The notes under the pieces were generated by a model that was not told the DNA's origin, did no database searches, and was given only the letters and a program-made list of their open reading frames with translations. A stretch of DNA of 64,000 nt from Allobosea sp. (GTDB lineage: Bacteria > Pseudomonadota > Alphaproteobacteria > Rhizobiales > Beijerinckiaceae). Positions within the stretch are counted from its first letter, which is position 1; each line of letters opens with the position of its first letter. The stretch covers positions 248,001-312,000 of the forward strand of contig NZ_JAUYTP010000031.1 of assembly GCF_030695125.1 (NCBI RefSeq), in the 5' to 3' direction. The position numbers were made by a program, and so were the translations under genes. Below, one piece after another: positions 44,223-53,152 of the stretch.

Positions 44223-46604
44223 TTACTTCGCGACCGTGAACTGGACGCGCCGGTTCAGCGACCGGGCTTCGGGCGCGCCATGGGGCACCAGCGGCCGCGC
44301 GCTGCCGAAGCCCTGCGTCTCCAGCCGCGCCGGATCGATGCCGCGCTGGACCAGCTCGTCGCGGACGCGCAGCGCGCGGCGCGCCGAGAGATCGAGATTG
44401 TTGAAGCCGCCGCGCTCGCCGTCCCTGTTGGCGTGCCCCTCGATGGTGATGCGCGCGGCCGGGCATTGCGTCAGGATGGCGACCGCCTCCCCGATCACAC
44501 GCTCCGTCTGCGGATCGAGCGCCACCACGGCCGTTCCTTGCGCAAACAGCACGGTATTGCGCTTGGTCAAGGCGTCGAGATCGTTCTGGCAGGTCGCCGG
44601 CGGATCGACGACGCAGCCGGTCTGGCGCAGGCCGATCGCGGTATCGGCCCGGAAGCCGGCGGGCAGGCCGGTTCCGGCGCTGGTTTCGACCTCGCGCTGG
44701 ATCAGGTCCCGGCAGGTCAGGCCGCGCAGCGTCACGAGACCATCGACGAGCAGGGCCGTCCCCAGATCGAGGCGCAGCAGATTGGTGACCGCGACGGCGG
44801 CCGCGGCAGCGAAGCCCTCGGGCGCGCCGGGCAGGATCTGCGTCTCGTCGTGCAGCCTGCCCTGCAGCGGCGAGGCCTCGACCAGCGCCCGCAAGGCGTC
44901 GCGCGTGCGGGTGTCGGGGAGCGAGCCCGTCAGGGTCAGCCCGGTGCGGTCGGCGATGATCGACAGGACATATGGGCGCACCGCGATCGCGGCCGCGCCT
45001 TCGCCGGCCAGGCTCAGGCCGGCCGGCAGAGGCTGCCTGCGCAGCGCCGCATCGAGCCGCGACCACGCCGCGCCGTCCGCGACCTCGCCTGCGAGGCCGA
45101 GCGCTGCGCCGGCGAGCGAGACCGAACCCCGCTTCAAGGTGCCGAGCAGTTCCAGCGCGAAGCCTGTCGCGGCGGCGAAGTCGGGCTCGCCGCGCAGGTT
45201 GGGCTCCAGCGTCAGACGGTCGGAGACAGCGCCCGAGGGGGTGAGGGCGCGCGCCCGCGCCAGCAGCGCCTCGCGGGCCGCCGTGTCGGGCACCAGCCCC
45301 TGAAGCGTCACACCCTGTTCGCCGATGATCGCGCTCCAGCCGAGCGCGACGGCCGGCGGCGGTGGAGGCGGCGGAGGCGCAGGCGGGGCTGCGGCTTCGA
45401 TCGGCGCCCTCGGAGCGGGCAGTTCCGACGGCAGGAAGATCGGAGCCGGGATGTCCGGCAAGGGCGGCATCAGGCTTTCGACCGGCGGCAGCGACGGCAG
45501 GTCCGACGGCACGAAAACCGGCTCCGGAATCTCCGGCAGCGGCGGCATCAGGCTCTCGACCGGCGGCGGAGGCGGCGGGCAGGCGATTACCGCCTGAGCG
45601 ACGGCGCCGCTCACATCGCCTTGTGCGATCTGCACGAGCGCGGCGCGGCACGCTTCATAGGTCGCAGGCCCTTCTCCCGACAGCGCATAGGAGTCGCCGT
45701 TCAGGATCGCCTTACCCTGGCGCAGCCGGGCGAGATCGCCGATCGCGCGGCCGACCCGCGCCAGAAAGCCGGACGGTTCTCCCGCGCCGGGCAGCAAACG
45801 GTCGTCGATGGCGATCGGACCCGGAAAGGTCCTGCGGAGCAAGGCCAGCATCTGCTGGCGGACGGCCTCCGACGGGTAGAAGCCCTCGAGCTGGAGCCTG
45901 TCCTCGGCCAGCCGCTCAACGCTCCAGCGATAGGGCGTGACGACCGGAGGCTCGAGCGCGCAGGGCACGGCCTGGAAGCCGTCGCGGGGCAAACCGGCGA
46001 TAGCCGCTTGGAGCGACAGGAATTGGCTCGGTGTGTCGGCCCTGCCCTCGATGCAGAAGCGCATGTCGTCGAGCGCGACCTTGCCGGTTGCAAGCCGCGG
46101 CAGTTCCGTCAGCACAGAGCCGGCCATCGTCTCGAAGCCCGCAGGCGCGCCGAAGGCGAGGCTCTGGCGATCGACGATGCGCAAGCCCGGCAGGGATTTC
46201 TCGGCCGCCGCGACCAAAGCGCGGGCGGTCGCTTCGTCGGGAACGAAGCCATTCAACGTTACGGCATCGCCATCACGGCTTGCCGACCAGCTATAGGGCT
46301 TCTGGGCGACGACCTGCGAAAGTCCGCCGAGGGCACGGCGCACGCCGAACTCGCCGCGCAGCCGCGCGATCGCGCGAGCGGCACCATCGGCCGACAGGGC
46401 CTCGCCGGAGATCGTGACGTCGCGGCCGTCAATCTGTGCCGTCACCGGACGCGCGCCCGGCGCCTGACCGGCCACGGCCGCTGCGGCTTCGACTGCACGG
46501 CGGCCGACATCGCGCTCGATCGCCTGGTCGAGGAAGAGGTTACCGGCGCCCCAGAGCAGCGCCAACGGCACGAGCCCCCAAAGCCAACGTCCCGGCTGCG
46601 ACAT
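44223..46604 (-). CDS. OmpA-family protein with BON-like repeats and proline-rich insert
   Basis: The 793-residue protein has an N-terminal membrane helix or signal anchor (WLWGLVPLALLWGAGNLFL). Several BON-like alpha/beta repeats follow (DGRDVTISGEALSADGAARAI, DAVTLNGFVPDEATARALV, GVTLQGLVPDTAAREALL, GLTLTGSLPDTRTRDALR). A proline-rich insert lies near residues 345-420, and the protein ends in an OmpA domain (NTVLFAQGTAVVALDPQ ... ITIEGHANRDGERGGFNNLDLSARRA) that binds peptidoglycan. GGGGGAGGGGG before the ATG at 46604 is a strong ribosome site. It probably bridges envelope layers; the exact role is unknown. Confidence 0.85.
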   Translation of the reverse strand: MSQPGRWLWGLVPLALLWGAGNLFLDQAIERDVGRRAVEAAAAVAGQAPGARPVTAQIDGRDVTISGEALSADGAARAIARLRGEFGVRRALGGLSQVVAQKPYSWSASRDGDAVTLNGFVPDEATARALVAAAEKSLPGLRIVDRQSLAFGAPAGFETMAGSVLTELPRLATGKVALDDMRFCIEGRADTPSQFLSLQAAIAGLPRDGFQAVPCALEPPVVTPYRWSVERLAEDRLQLEGFYPSEAVRQQMLALLRRTFPGPIAIDDRLLPGAGEPSGFLARVGRAIGDLARLRQGKAILNGDSYALSGEGPATYEACRAALVQIAQGDVSGAVAQAVIACPPPPPPVESLMPPLPEIPEPVFVPSDLPSLPPVESLMPPLPDIPAPIFLPSELPAPRAPIEAAAPPAPPPPPPPPAVALGWSAIIGEQGVTLQGLVPDTAAREALLARARALTPSGAVSDRLTLEPNLRGEPDFAAATGFALELLGTLKRGSVSLAGAALGLAGEVADGAAWSRLDAALRRQPLPAGLSLAGEGAAAIAVRPYVLSIIADRTGLTLTGSLPDTRTRDALRALVEASPLQGRLHDETQILPGAPEGFAAAAAVAVTNLLRLDLGTALLVDGLVTLRGLTCRDLIQREVETSAGTGLPAGFRADTAIGLRQTGCVVDPPATCQNDLDALTKRNTVLFAQGTAVVALDPQTERVIGEAVAILTQCPAARITIEGHANRDGERGGFNNLDLSARRALRVRDELVQRGIDPARLETQGFGSARPLVPHGAPEARSLNRRVQFTVAK
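45424..45568. repeat. 78-base direct repeat inside the OmpA/BON gene
   Basis: Two copies starting at 45424 and 45502 encode related 26-residue units, each with PPVESLMPPLPxIPxPxF and PSxLP. The copies differ at several bases, so the duplication is not very recent. They form a stiff Pro-rich linker between the two halves of the protein. Confidence 0.85.
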
Positions 46605-46828
46605 GCCCCCTCCCCCGAAACCCCAGGCCTGGGAGCGAACGCATTCCGCGTCTCGGCTCCAGAACCCACCCCATTCCGCCACCATCCACACGCCAGCGCG
46701 CCGCGACCCGCGCAGGCGAGATGGCTTGTGGCGAACAAACGACAGCGATCTCTAGAAGGCGTCTCGCAGGCCGGCTGTCAACCGGCCCGCCAATCGAGCG
46801 GGAGCCCTCATCCGCCACAAACATAAAA

Positions 46829-46854
46829 AAAGCCCCGGGTTTCCCCGGGGCTTT
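46829..46854 (-). terminator. Intrinsic terminator of the porin gene
   Basis: AAAGCCCCGGG and CCCGGGGCTTT form a perfect 11-base stem with a four-base loop. On the minus strand a run of seven T follows. It lies 24 bases past the porin stop codon and is the strongest terminator in the window. Confidence 0.92.
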
Positions 46855-46877
46855 CCGACTAGGACCGCGTGAAGCGA

Positions 46878-48254
46878 TCAGAAGTCGCGCTGGATGCGGA
46901 AGCGCGCGGCGACGGCGTCGTCGGACTTCACGAGACGACCACCATTGGCCAACGTCGGGCGAGCGCCAGCGTTGTTGGCAGCCAGGACAGCCTGCTTCAG
47001 CTCGGTGCGGGTGTAGACCACTTCGACACCGATATCGAGACCCGAAACCGGCGACCAGATCAGGTTACCAGCAACGATGAACTCCTTCGGATCGAGCGGA
47101 CGAGCGACAACACCCGGAACCGCCTGGGCGGCGAGGGTGTAGCCCAGCTTCAGCTCGCTATACGAACCGTAGATCTCGGTGCGCAGCTGCGGGGTCCAGA
47201 AGTGACGCAGACCAGCGACGAGCGACCAGCCGGTGGCGGTCTTCGTGTTGCCGAGCGCGTTCACGCCGATATCGCCGACGGTGAGCTGGTTGCCGGCGAC
47301 CGAAGTCGTCTGACGACCGGCACCGAACTGACCACCCCAGCCGAGATAGCCGAGCGCGCCATCAGCGTAGGCGGCCTGCAGGAACAGGTGATCGCCAGCG
47401 GCCAGCATCGGGAGGTTGATCTTGACACCGCCCTGAACGGCGAAGCCCATCTCATCCTTCGACGCGTTGAAGAGCGGGCCGACGTTCGAGATGTTGCGCT
47501 GGGTGATGGCACCCGAGAGCTGAGCCGAACCCCAACCCTGATCGACGCGCAGCGAGGCGACGACATCCGGGAAGTCCTGGCCGAGCAGGTTCGAAACGCC
47601 ACCGGGGCTGATGACCGTGTTCTCACGGGTGCCGGTGCCGGTGTTGCGGTCTTCGAGCGAGACGGTGGCCGAGAAGCCCGAACCGAAGGTGGCGGTGTAG
47701 GCCAACAGGTTCAGACGGCTGTCAGCCGTGCGCAGGGTCGAGAAGCCGAAGTCGTTGGCGTAGAAGTCGAAGAACGACTGCGCGCGACCAGCGGTGATCG
47801 GACCGAACTGGACGAAGGCCAGGTCGAGGTTCGAGGCGGTGCCCGAAGCCGTGTTGCGGCCGGTGCCCGGAGCGATGATGCCCTGGTTGCCGTTGGTCGT
47901 GCCGGCGTAGAAGCCCGACGAAACCGTCAGCTCGTAGCGGAAGAAGGTACGCAGCGTGCCGTAGGCGGTCGCGGTGCGGGCGTCGACGTTCAAGCGACCG
48001 CGCGAGCGGGTGCCGTAAGCGTCCTGACCTTCGCCGTAGCGGGTGCCGACGGTGTACTCGGCGCGAACACGGCCGCCAACGCGGAGGCAGGTCTCGGTGC
48101 CGGGGATGTAGAAGAAGCCAGCGCCGTAAGCCGAGCAGACGCGGACGTATTCAACGGGGGCCGCCTTCCGCGAGGGAAGATCGGCAGCGTGAACCCCGGA
48201 GACCGCGGCGAAGCCGGCGGCGGAACCGAGGAGGAGGCTCTTGACGAGCTTCAT
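46878..48254 (-). CDS. Major outer-membrane porin (porin_2, rhizobial type)
   Basis: The 458-residue protein begins with a signal peptide (MKLVKSLLLGSAAGFAAVSGVHA) and the hallmark ADLPSRKAAPVEYVRVCSAYGAGFFYIPGTETCLRVGGRVRAEY of rhizobial porins, including the two Cys. The rest is beta-barrel sequence rich in Gly, Thr and Tyr, ending in FRIQRDF with the C-terminal Phe needed for BAM recognition. GGAGG before the ATG and the strong terminator suggest high expression. Codon use is markedly biased to preferred codons. Confidence 0.93.
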   Translation of the reverse strand: MKLVKSLLLGSAAGFAAVSGVHAADLPSRKAAPVEYVRVCSAYGAGFFYIPGTETCLRVGGRVRAEYTVGTRYGEGQDAYGTRSRGRLNVDARTATAYGTLRTFFRYELTVSSGFYAGTTNGNQGIIAPGTGRNTASGTASNLDLAFVQFGPITAGRAQSFFDFYANDFGFSTLRTADSRLNLLAYTATFGSGFSATVSLEDRNTGTGTRENTVISPGGVSNLLGQDFPDVVASLRVDQGWGSAQLSGAITQRNISNVGPLFNASKDEMGFAVQGGVKINLPMLAAGDHLFLQAAYADGALGYLGWGGQFGAGRQTTSVAGNQLTVGDIGVNALGNTKTATGWSLVAGLRHFWTPQLRTEIYGSYSELKLGYTLAAQAVPGVVARPLDPKEFIVAGNLIWSPVSGLDIGVEVVYTRTELKQAVLAANNAGARPTLANGGRLVKSDDAVAARFRIQRDF

Positions 48255-48690
48255 TGGTAACCTCCAAAAAAAGTTTCGAGACCCTCGGGCTTTCGGCCGG
48301 CTCATTGGTGGCTGGCCCCAGGAGACCCAACCACCGAACCTGCTTGTTCCCGGTCTTTCGCCCGCGTCCCTGACCATTCAGAGGCGAAGACGAAAAACAG
48401 CGACCGGGAACGTCCCGACGCAGGACAACCATACGAATGCCCGGGGGGCGATCAACCTTCATCACGCCGCCGAGAGGTCCCGGGGGGTGCTTTGGACCCC
48501 GGTGTTGCCGGCAAGCCACGCTTTGACCGAGGAAATTTACCGACCGTTAACCGCATCCCGACGGCTGGCCGTTTTTGGAGCCATTCCAGAGCGGAATCAC
48601 CCTGCAGCGGAGGGGGCGTCGCGGCGCAGCGATTCTGCCGCTGCCGTCAGAAGGCTTTCTGGACCATCCCTCCGCCCCCATCCCGGGGCC
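48255..48690. other. Upstream region of the porin gene
   Basis: Together with the repeat that follows it, this gene-free stretch should hold the porin promoter and a long 5' leader. A run of seven T precedes GGAGG at the porin start. I found no clear promoter boxes and no ORF that I trust. A regulatory leader is possible but unsupported. Confidence 0.4.
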
Positions 48691-48792
48691 CCGTTCCGCA
48701 AGGAACGGCGTCTCGAACGAGGCTCGGGCAGACTCCGGGGATATCCGGGGCGTCCTTCGAGACACCGCTTCGCGGCGACTCAGGATGAGGGC
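48691..48792. repeat. Palindromic dispersed repeat, GCCCTCATCCTGAGG family (diverged)
   Basis: CGTCTCGAACGAGG ... CGTCCTTCGAGACACCGCTT and CTCAGGATGAGGGC match the right part of 35699-35812. The left end is replaced by the hairpin CCGTTCC-GCAA-GGAACGG. It lies 28 bases past the tamB stop codon. Confidence 0.65.
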
Positions 48793-48820
48793 GGGAGTGA
48801 CCGAACCGGCGCCGGGCGGG

Positions 48821-51800
48821 TCAGTATTCCCACTCGGCTCCGACACCGACGGAGGCGCTGCCATCGGCATTGGTGTCGGCCTGCAGCTTGATCCGCCGGG
48901 TGACGTCGATGCCGACCGAAACGCCGCTGTCCTCCGGCTTTGCGCCGGCCTTGATGCCGACCGTGACATTGTCGCTGATCGCGCGCGACACGCCGACGGT
49001 GGGCCCGCCGGCGCCGACCTGGATGTCGAGATTGTCGACGCCGAGCGATTTGCGCAGGCGCTCGAAGGAATCGTCCCCGCCGCCGCCGGCGAACTGCGCC
49101 GCCGTCTGCGCCAGCTGCAGCGCCTGGAAGGGCGAGAGCGAGCCCGACGCCCTGGCGAAGAGCAGGCGCGACAAAACCTCGTCCTGCGGCAGGTCGGGGG
49201 TCGATGTGAAGGCGAATTCGGGCTGGTCGGCCGGGCCGCTGACGAGGATGCGGGCGGTGACGTCGGCGGCGCGCGTCTCGGCGATGAAATCCAGCTCCGG
49301 AATCACCCCGCCCGTGAAGGCCAGGCGTCCGCGGCTGAAATCAAGGCGCTGGCTCAGCACCGTCAGGCGCCCGCGCCGGAGTTCGAAACCGCCATCGAGC
49401 TGCGGCGCCGCCAGGGTGCCGCCGACGCGGAGCTGGCCGCCGAGTTCGGCATCGATGCCGCGGCCGCGGACGAAGACGCGGCCCGGCGCCGAGACCGTCA
49501 TCGCCAGCGCCGCGTCGAAGGCCGGGGCCGGGCGCGCGCCGCGCGCCGGGCGGTTGGCGCGCTTCTGCGCCGCGAGACGGGCCGCGGCCGTGCCCTTGGC
49601 GCCGACATGCTTGATGCCATCGACCGGACGCAGGGAGCCTGGCAGACGGTCGGGCACCGCGACCTCGAGCGAGAGCACGTCGATGCGCCCGCCGATCTGC
49701 GGCCGTTGCGCCAGGGGCCCCGCAAGCTCGAGGTTCAGATTCGCCACCGCGGTGACGATGTCGCTGGAGACGAGCTGGGCGCGATTGCCCTGGATCCGGA
49801 TCTGGCCCGGGAAGCCGGCCGCGGGATCGAGCGCGACCCGGCCACTCGCCTGGAGCGTGCCGCCATTGGGCGTGGCGGCGCTGGCGCGCTCGATCGTGAG
49901 GTTCTCGCCGTTGGCGGCGATGCGGGCCTCGACCGCCGTCAGGCGGATGCCCTGCAGCACGTCGGTGAAGCTGCCATTGCTCAGCGCCGCCGAGCCGCTC
50001 AGGCGCGGGGCGGACAACGAGCCGGCCGCGCGCATGTCGAGCGCGACCGCCCCGGTGACGCGCCGGCCCTGCACGCCGATAAGCGGGTTGGCGAGGCCGG
50101 CGTCGAGCCGCCCCTGCGCGGTCAGGTCGAGCATCCCGATGGCATCGAGCGGCGCGGTGCCGCGAATGGTCAGGCTGGCGCCGCGGCCGGCGTTGATCGC
50201 AGCGTTGACGCTGGTCTCGTCGCCGGCGAGTGCGCCCTCCCCCGTGATCTCGATCGGCGGCAGGCCGGCCTGGCGCGTCTGCGGCGTGACGAGCCGGCTG
50301 ACGCGGACGCTCCAGGGCCCGCTCAATGCGCCGGGAGCCCCGCCGATGCGGGCCTGCGCGTTGAGCGTGCCGGCGAGGTCGAGCGACGGGGCGAGGATGC
50401 GGGCGGCCGAGAGCGGCACGTCGCGCGCGGTCAGATTGAGGTCGAGCGCCTCTCCGGCGCGCCCGTCCAGCGTGACGCGCCCCTTTTCGATCGCCAGCGC
50501 GAGACCCGCGATCTCGACGCCGCCACCCGGGAAGCTGATGGTCGCGGGGTTGGCGAGCGCGATGCGGCGCCCGTCGCGGCGCGCCTCGAAGGCGGCGAGT
50601 TCGAGACGCAGCGGTTCGGCGGGCACGAGCCGGCCGGCACCGTTCAGGGCAAAGCCGCGTGCGGCGGCGCTCAGGGTGAAGGCGCTGGCCTCGGGGGCGC
50701 CCTTCGACTCGAAGCGGATGGCGCTGATCGCCTCGCCCGCGACGACGGCGCGGTCGATGGCGAGAGCCGCGTCAAGCCTCGGCTTGCCGTAGACATCCGT
50801 TGCGGCGGCCGTGACGTCGAGGCGGTCGATCGCGACCGAGGGGCCAGCGAGCCTGGCGCCTTTCGCCGTGAGGTCGAGGTTCTGGCGACCTTCGACCACA
50901 GCGAGGCGGATGTCGGCATCGAGCTGGCCGCCGAGCTTGGTCAGGGCCAGCGCAGAGAGATCGTCGAGATTGCGAGCGGCCAGCGTCACGCGGCCATCGG
51001 CGCGGCTCGTCTGATCGAGCGTCACGGCGCCGTTGAGGCGCACCGTACCGATGGCGATGTCGAGCGCCGACAGGTTCCAGCCATCGCCCGGCAGGCGCGC
51101 CAAAGCGAGCGTGCCGGTGGCGGGCCGGGAGTCGATCTCGCCGTCGAGCGTCAGGCGCGTATCGAGCGCCCCTTGTAGATCCTTGATCACGGCGTCGATC
51201 GCCAGACGCGGGATCGGCCGGGCGAGCGCGGTGGCGTTGGCGACCGCGATGCGGGCGGTGGCGTCGAGCCGGTCGCGCGGGCCGGTGATCTGCGCGGTGA
51301 CGTCGCCGCGACCCGAGAGGCGCGGATCGGCGCGCTTGAGGTCGGGCATCGACAGCGCGAGCTTCAGATCGGAGGCCTGCTGGCCGATTCCGCCCTCGGC
51401 GGTGATGGCGGCGTGCTCACCGGCCAGCCTCAGGCCGGACACCGTGAGATCGCCGGCTAGCGACCGGACCCCGCCCTCGAGCGTCAGCTTGCCGGCGAGC
51501 AGCCGGTCGAGCCGGGCATCGCCGGTGGCGAGGCGGTCCCCTCGCCCGCTCAGGGTCGCGCCATAGTCGTTGCGGCGGGGCGTGGCGTCGATCTCGGCCC
51601 CGAACTCGGCCCGGCCGGCGAGCGGGCGACCGGCCAGGCCGCTCAGGCGCGCGAGATCGGGCAGCACGGCCTGCAGGCGGCCGAGCATGCGGGCATTGCC
51701 GGCCTTGCCGCGATAGTCGAGCTCGACGCCCGACATCGCCAGCCGCAGCGTTTCGAAATCGGCCGTGCCATCGTCCTGGGCGACGCCGCGCAGGCTGAAG

Positions 51801-53152
51801 GTGACGCGCTCGCCGACGGCGCGGGCGAGTGCGCGGTCGACCAGCGTGACGCCGGTGGCCTGACCGTCGGCGGTCAGGGCGATGCGCGTGCCGGGCTCGC
51901 CGATCGTCCCCGTCGGCGTGGCATTGAAATTGAGGCCGAGGCTGGCGAAGCCGCCGGCCGGCAGCCTGGCCTGCTGCGCGTCGAGCGTGGCGACGATGAT
52001 CGGCCCGGCGACCGGGCCCTTGATCGTGGCATCAAAAGCGAGCTTGCCGATCTCGGTGCCCGAGGCGACCGTCTTGCCCTCCGCATTGGGGCGGGCGGCG
52101 GCGGTGACGCGCAGATCTAGCTGCTTGTCGGCGGTGTAGCGGCCGAGCACGTCGAGCCGCGCCAGCGCCGAGACCAGCGCCATGTTGCGGATGTCGATGC
52201 CCCCGGCATCGGCGAAGCCGACCGAGCCGTCGAGGCGGGTCGAACCGGCAAAGACCGGCGCGACAGGCGCCGGCATCAGCCCCTCGATGCGGGCATCCAG
52301 CGCGAGGTTGAGCTTGCGCTCGGTCCCGGTGCGGTCGAGCCTGGCATCGCCGCGCGCGCCGATGGTCGGGCCGGCATTAAAGATCAGCGTCGAGCCAAAG
52401 GAATCGAGCGGGCCGTCGCCGCCGAGATCGAGCGTGACCGGCGGCTCGCCCGGCAAGCCGGCGACCTTCGAGATCAGTCCGCCGGCGGGCTCGTCGAGCT
52501 TGACGTCGAGCTGCAGCCGCGTGGTGTCCGGCACGAAGGCGATGTTGACGTCGAACTGTCCGCCGGCATCGAGGCGGCGCGCCGCGAGCTTGAGGTCGAG
52601 CCCTTCGCTCGGAGGCCCCAGCGTCGCCGAGCCAGTGGCCCCCAGCGTCGCGGGCACGCCGAGGACCGGCTCGCCCAACACAAGCTCGTTCAACTGGAAG
52701 GCGCGGACGATGACCTTGAGCGGCAGTTCCGGCAGGATCGGCTGGTCGCTCGGCGGGGCGGCGCCCGCCGGCTGCGGCGCCTGACGGCGCAAGAGTTCGA
52801 GCCGGCCGATCTCGAGCCGGTCGACGTCGAGCCGGCGCAGCAGCAGCGCGCTGCGCGTCCAGATCAGGCGCACGCGGTCGAGCCGCAGCCAGGGGCCGTC
52901 GCGATCCGACAGCATGATGTCGCGGATCTCGACATCCGAGGAGAGCGCGCCGTTGACCGCGCCGATCGAGACCTGGCTGGTGTCGCTCGACAGGGCCTTG
53001 GAGATCAGATCGGCGACGATGCCGCGGTCGGTCTGGGCGTTCTGGGCGAAGCCGCCGAAGGGCGCGAAGGCGAGCACGCCGGCCAGCAGCAGCAGCGCCG
53101 GGAGCGCCAGGCGCAGCGTCAGGAGCCGCAGCGATGTGAGGACGCGGCGCAT
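48821..53152 (-). CDS. tamB: Translocation and assembly module subunit TamB
   Basis: TamB is a large inner-membrane-anchored beta-helical protein that spans the periplasm and works with TamA in outer-membrane assembly and lipid transport. The 1443-residue protein has an N-terminal anchor (RLALPALLLLAGVLAFAPFG), over 1000 residues of repetitive beta sequence with recurring LxGRGxxxA-type units, and the C-terminal DUF490 domain: IELDF-like VIPELDFIAETRAADVTARI, LPQDEVLSRLLFARASGSLSPFQALQLA, and a final AEWEY. Its ATG overlaps the tamA stop by one base. Confidence 0.95.
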   Translation of the reverse strand: MRRVLTSLRLLTLRLALPALLLLAGVLAFAPFGGFAQNAQTDRGIVADLISKALSSDTSQVSIGAVNGALSSDVEIRDIMLSDRDGPWLRLDRVRLIWTRSALLLRRLDVDRLEIGRLELLRRQAPQPAGAAPPSDQPILPELPLKVIVRAFQLNELVLGEPVLGVPATLGATGSATLGPPSEGLDLKLAARRLDAGGQFDVNIAFVPDTTRLQLDVKLDEPAGGLISKVAGLPGEPPVTLDLGGDGPLDSFGSTLIFNAGPTIGARGDARLDRTGTERKLNLALDARIEGLMPAPVAPVFAGSTRLDGSVGFADAGGIDIRNMALVSALARLDVLGRYTADKQLDLRVTAAARPNAEGKTVASGTEIGKLAFDATIKGPVAGPIIVATLDAQQARLPAGGFASLGLNFNATPTGTIGEPGTRIALTADGQATGVTLVDRALARAVGERVTFSLRGVAQDDGTADFETLRLAMSGVELDYRGKAGNARMLGRLQAVLPDLARLSGLAGRPLAGRAEFGAEIDATPRRNDYGATLSGRGDRLATGDARLDRLLAGKLTLEGGVRSLAGDLTVSGLRLAGEHAAITAEGGIGQQASDLKLALSMPDLKRADPRLSGRGDVTAQITGPRDRLDATARIAVANATALARPIPRLAIDAVIKDLQGALDTRLTLDGEIDSRPATGTLALARLPGDGWNLSALDIAIGTVRLNGAVTLDQTSRADGRVTLAARNLDDLSALALTKLGGQLDADIRLAVVEGRQNLDLTAKGARLAGPSVAIDRLDVTAAATDVYGKPRLDAALAIDRAVVAGEAISAIRFESKGAPEASAFTLSAAARGFALNGAGRLVPAEPLRLELAAFEARRDGRRIALANPATISFPGGGVEIAGLALAIEKGRVTLDGRAGEALDLNLTARDVPLSAARILAPSLDLAGTLNAQARIGGAPGALSGPWSVRVSRLVTPQTRQAGLPPIEITGEGALAGDETSVNAAINAGRGASLTIRGTAPLDAIGMLDLTAQGRLDAGLANPLIGVQGRRVTGAVALDMRAAGSLSAPRLSGSAALSNGSFTDVLQGIRLTAVEARIAANGENLTIERASAATPNGGTLQASGRVALDPAAGFPGQIRIQGNRAQLVSSDIVTAVANLNLELAGPLAQRPQIGGRIDVLSLEVAVPDRLPGSLRPVDGIKHVGAKGTAAARLAAQKRANRPARGARPAPAFDAALAMTVSAPGRVFVRGRGIDAELGGQLRVGGTLAAPQLDGGFELRRGRLTVLSQRLDFSRGRLAFTGGVIPELDFIAETRAADVTARILVSGPADQPEFAFTSTPDLPQDEVLSRLLFARASGSLSPFQALQLAQTAAQFAGGGGDDSFERLRKSLGVDNLDIQVGAGGPTVGVSRAISDNVTVGIKAGAKPEDSGVSVGIDVTRRIKLQADTNADGSASVGVGAEWEY

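Noticed and set aside
43543-45651. Single 702-codon minus-strand frame covering the HhH protein and part of the OmpA gene
   Set aside because: Only the last 222 codons (from the ATG at 44211) look like a protein. The rest is an out-of-frame reading of the OmpA/BON gene.
44280-46826. 848-codon open frame on the plus strand
   Set aside because: Antisense to the OmpA/BON gene; composition is the mirror of that gene's codons.
48575-51178. Long open frame (867 codons) on the plus strand
   Set aside because: It lies antisense to tamB, whose domain structure is clear. The translated product is low-complexity.
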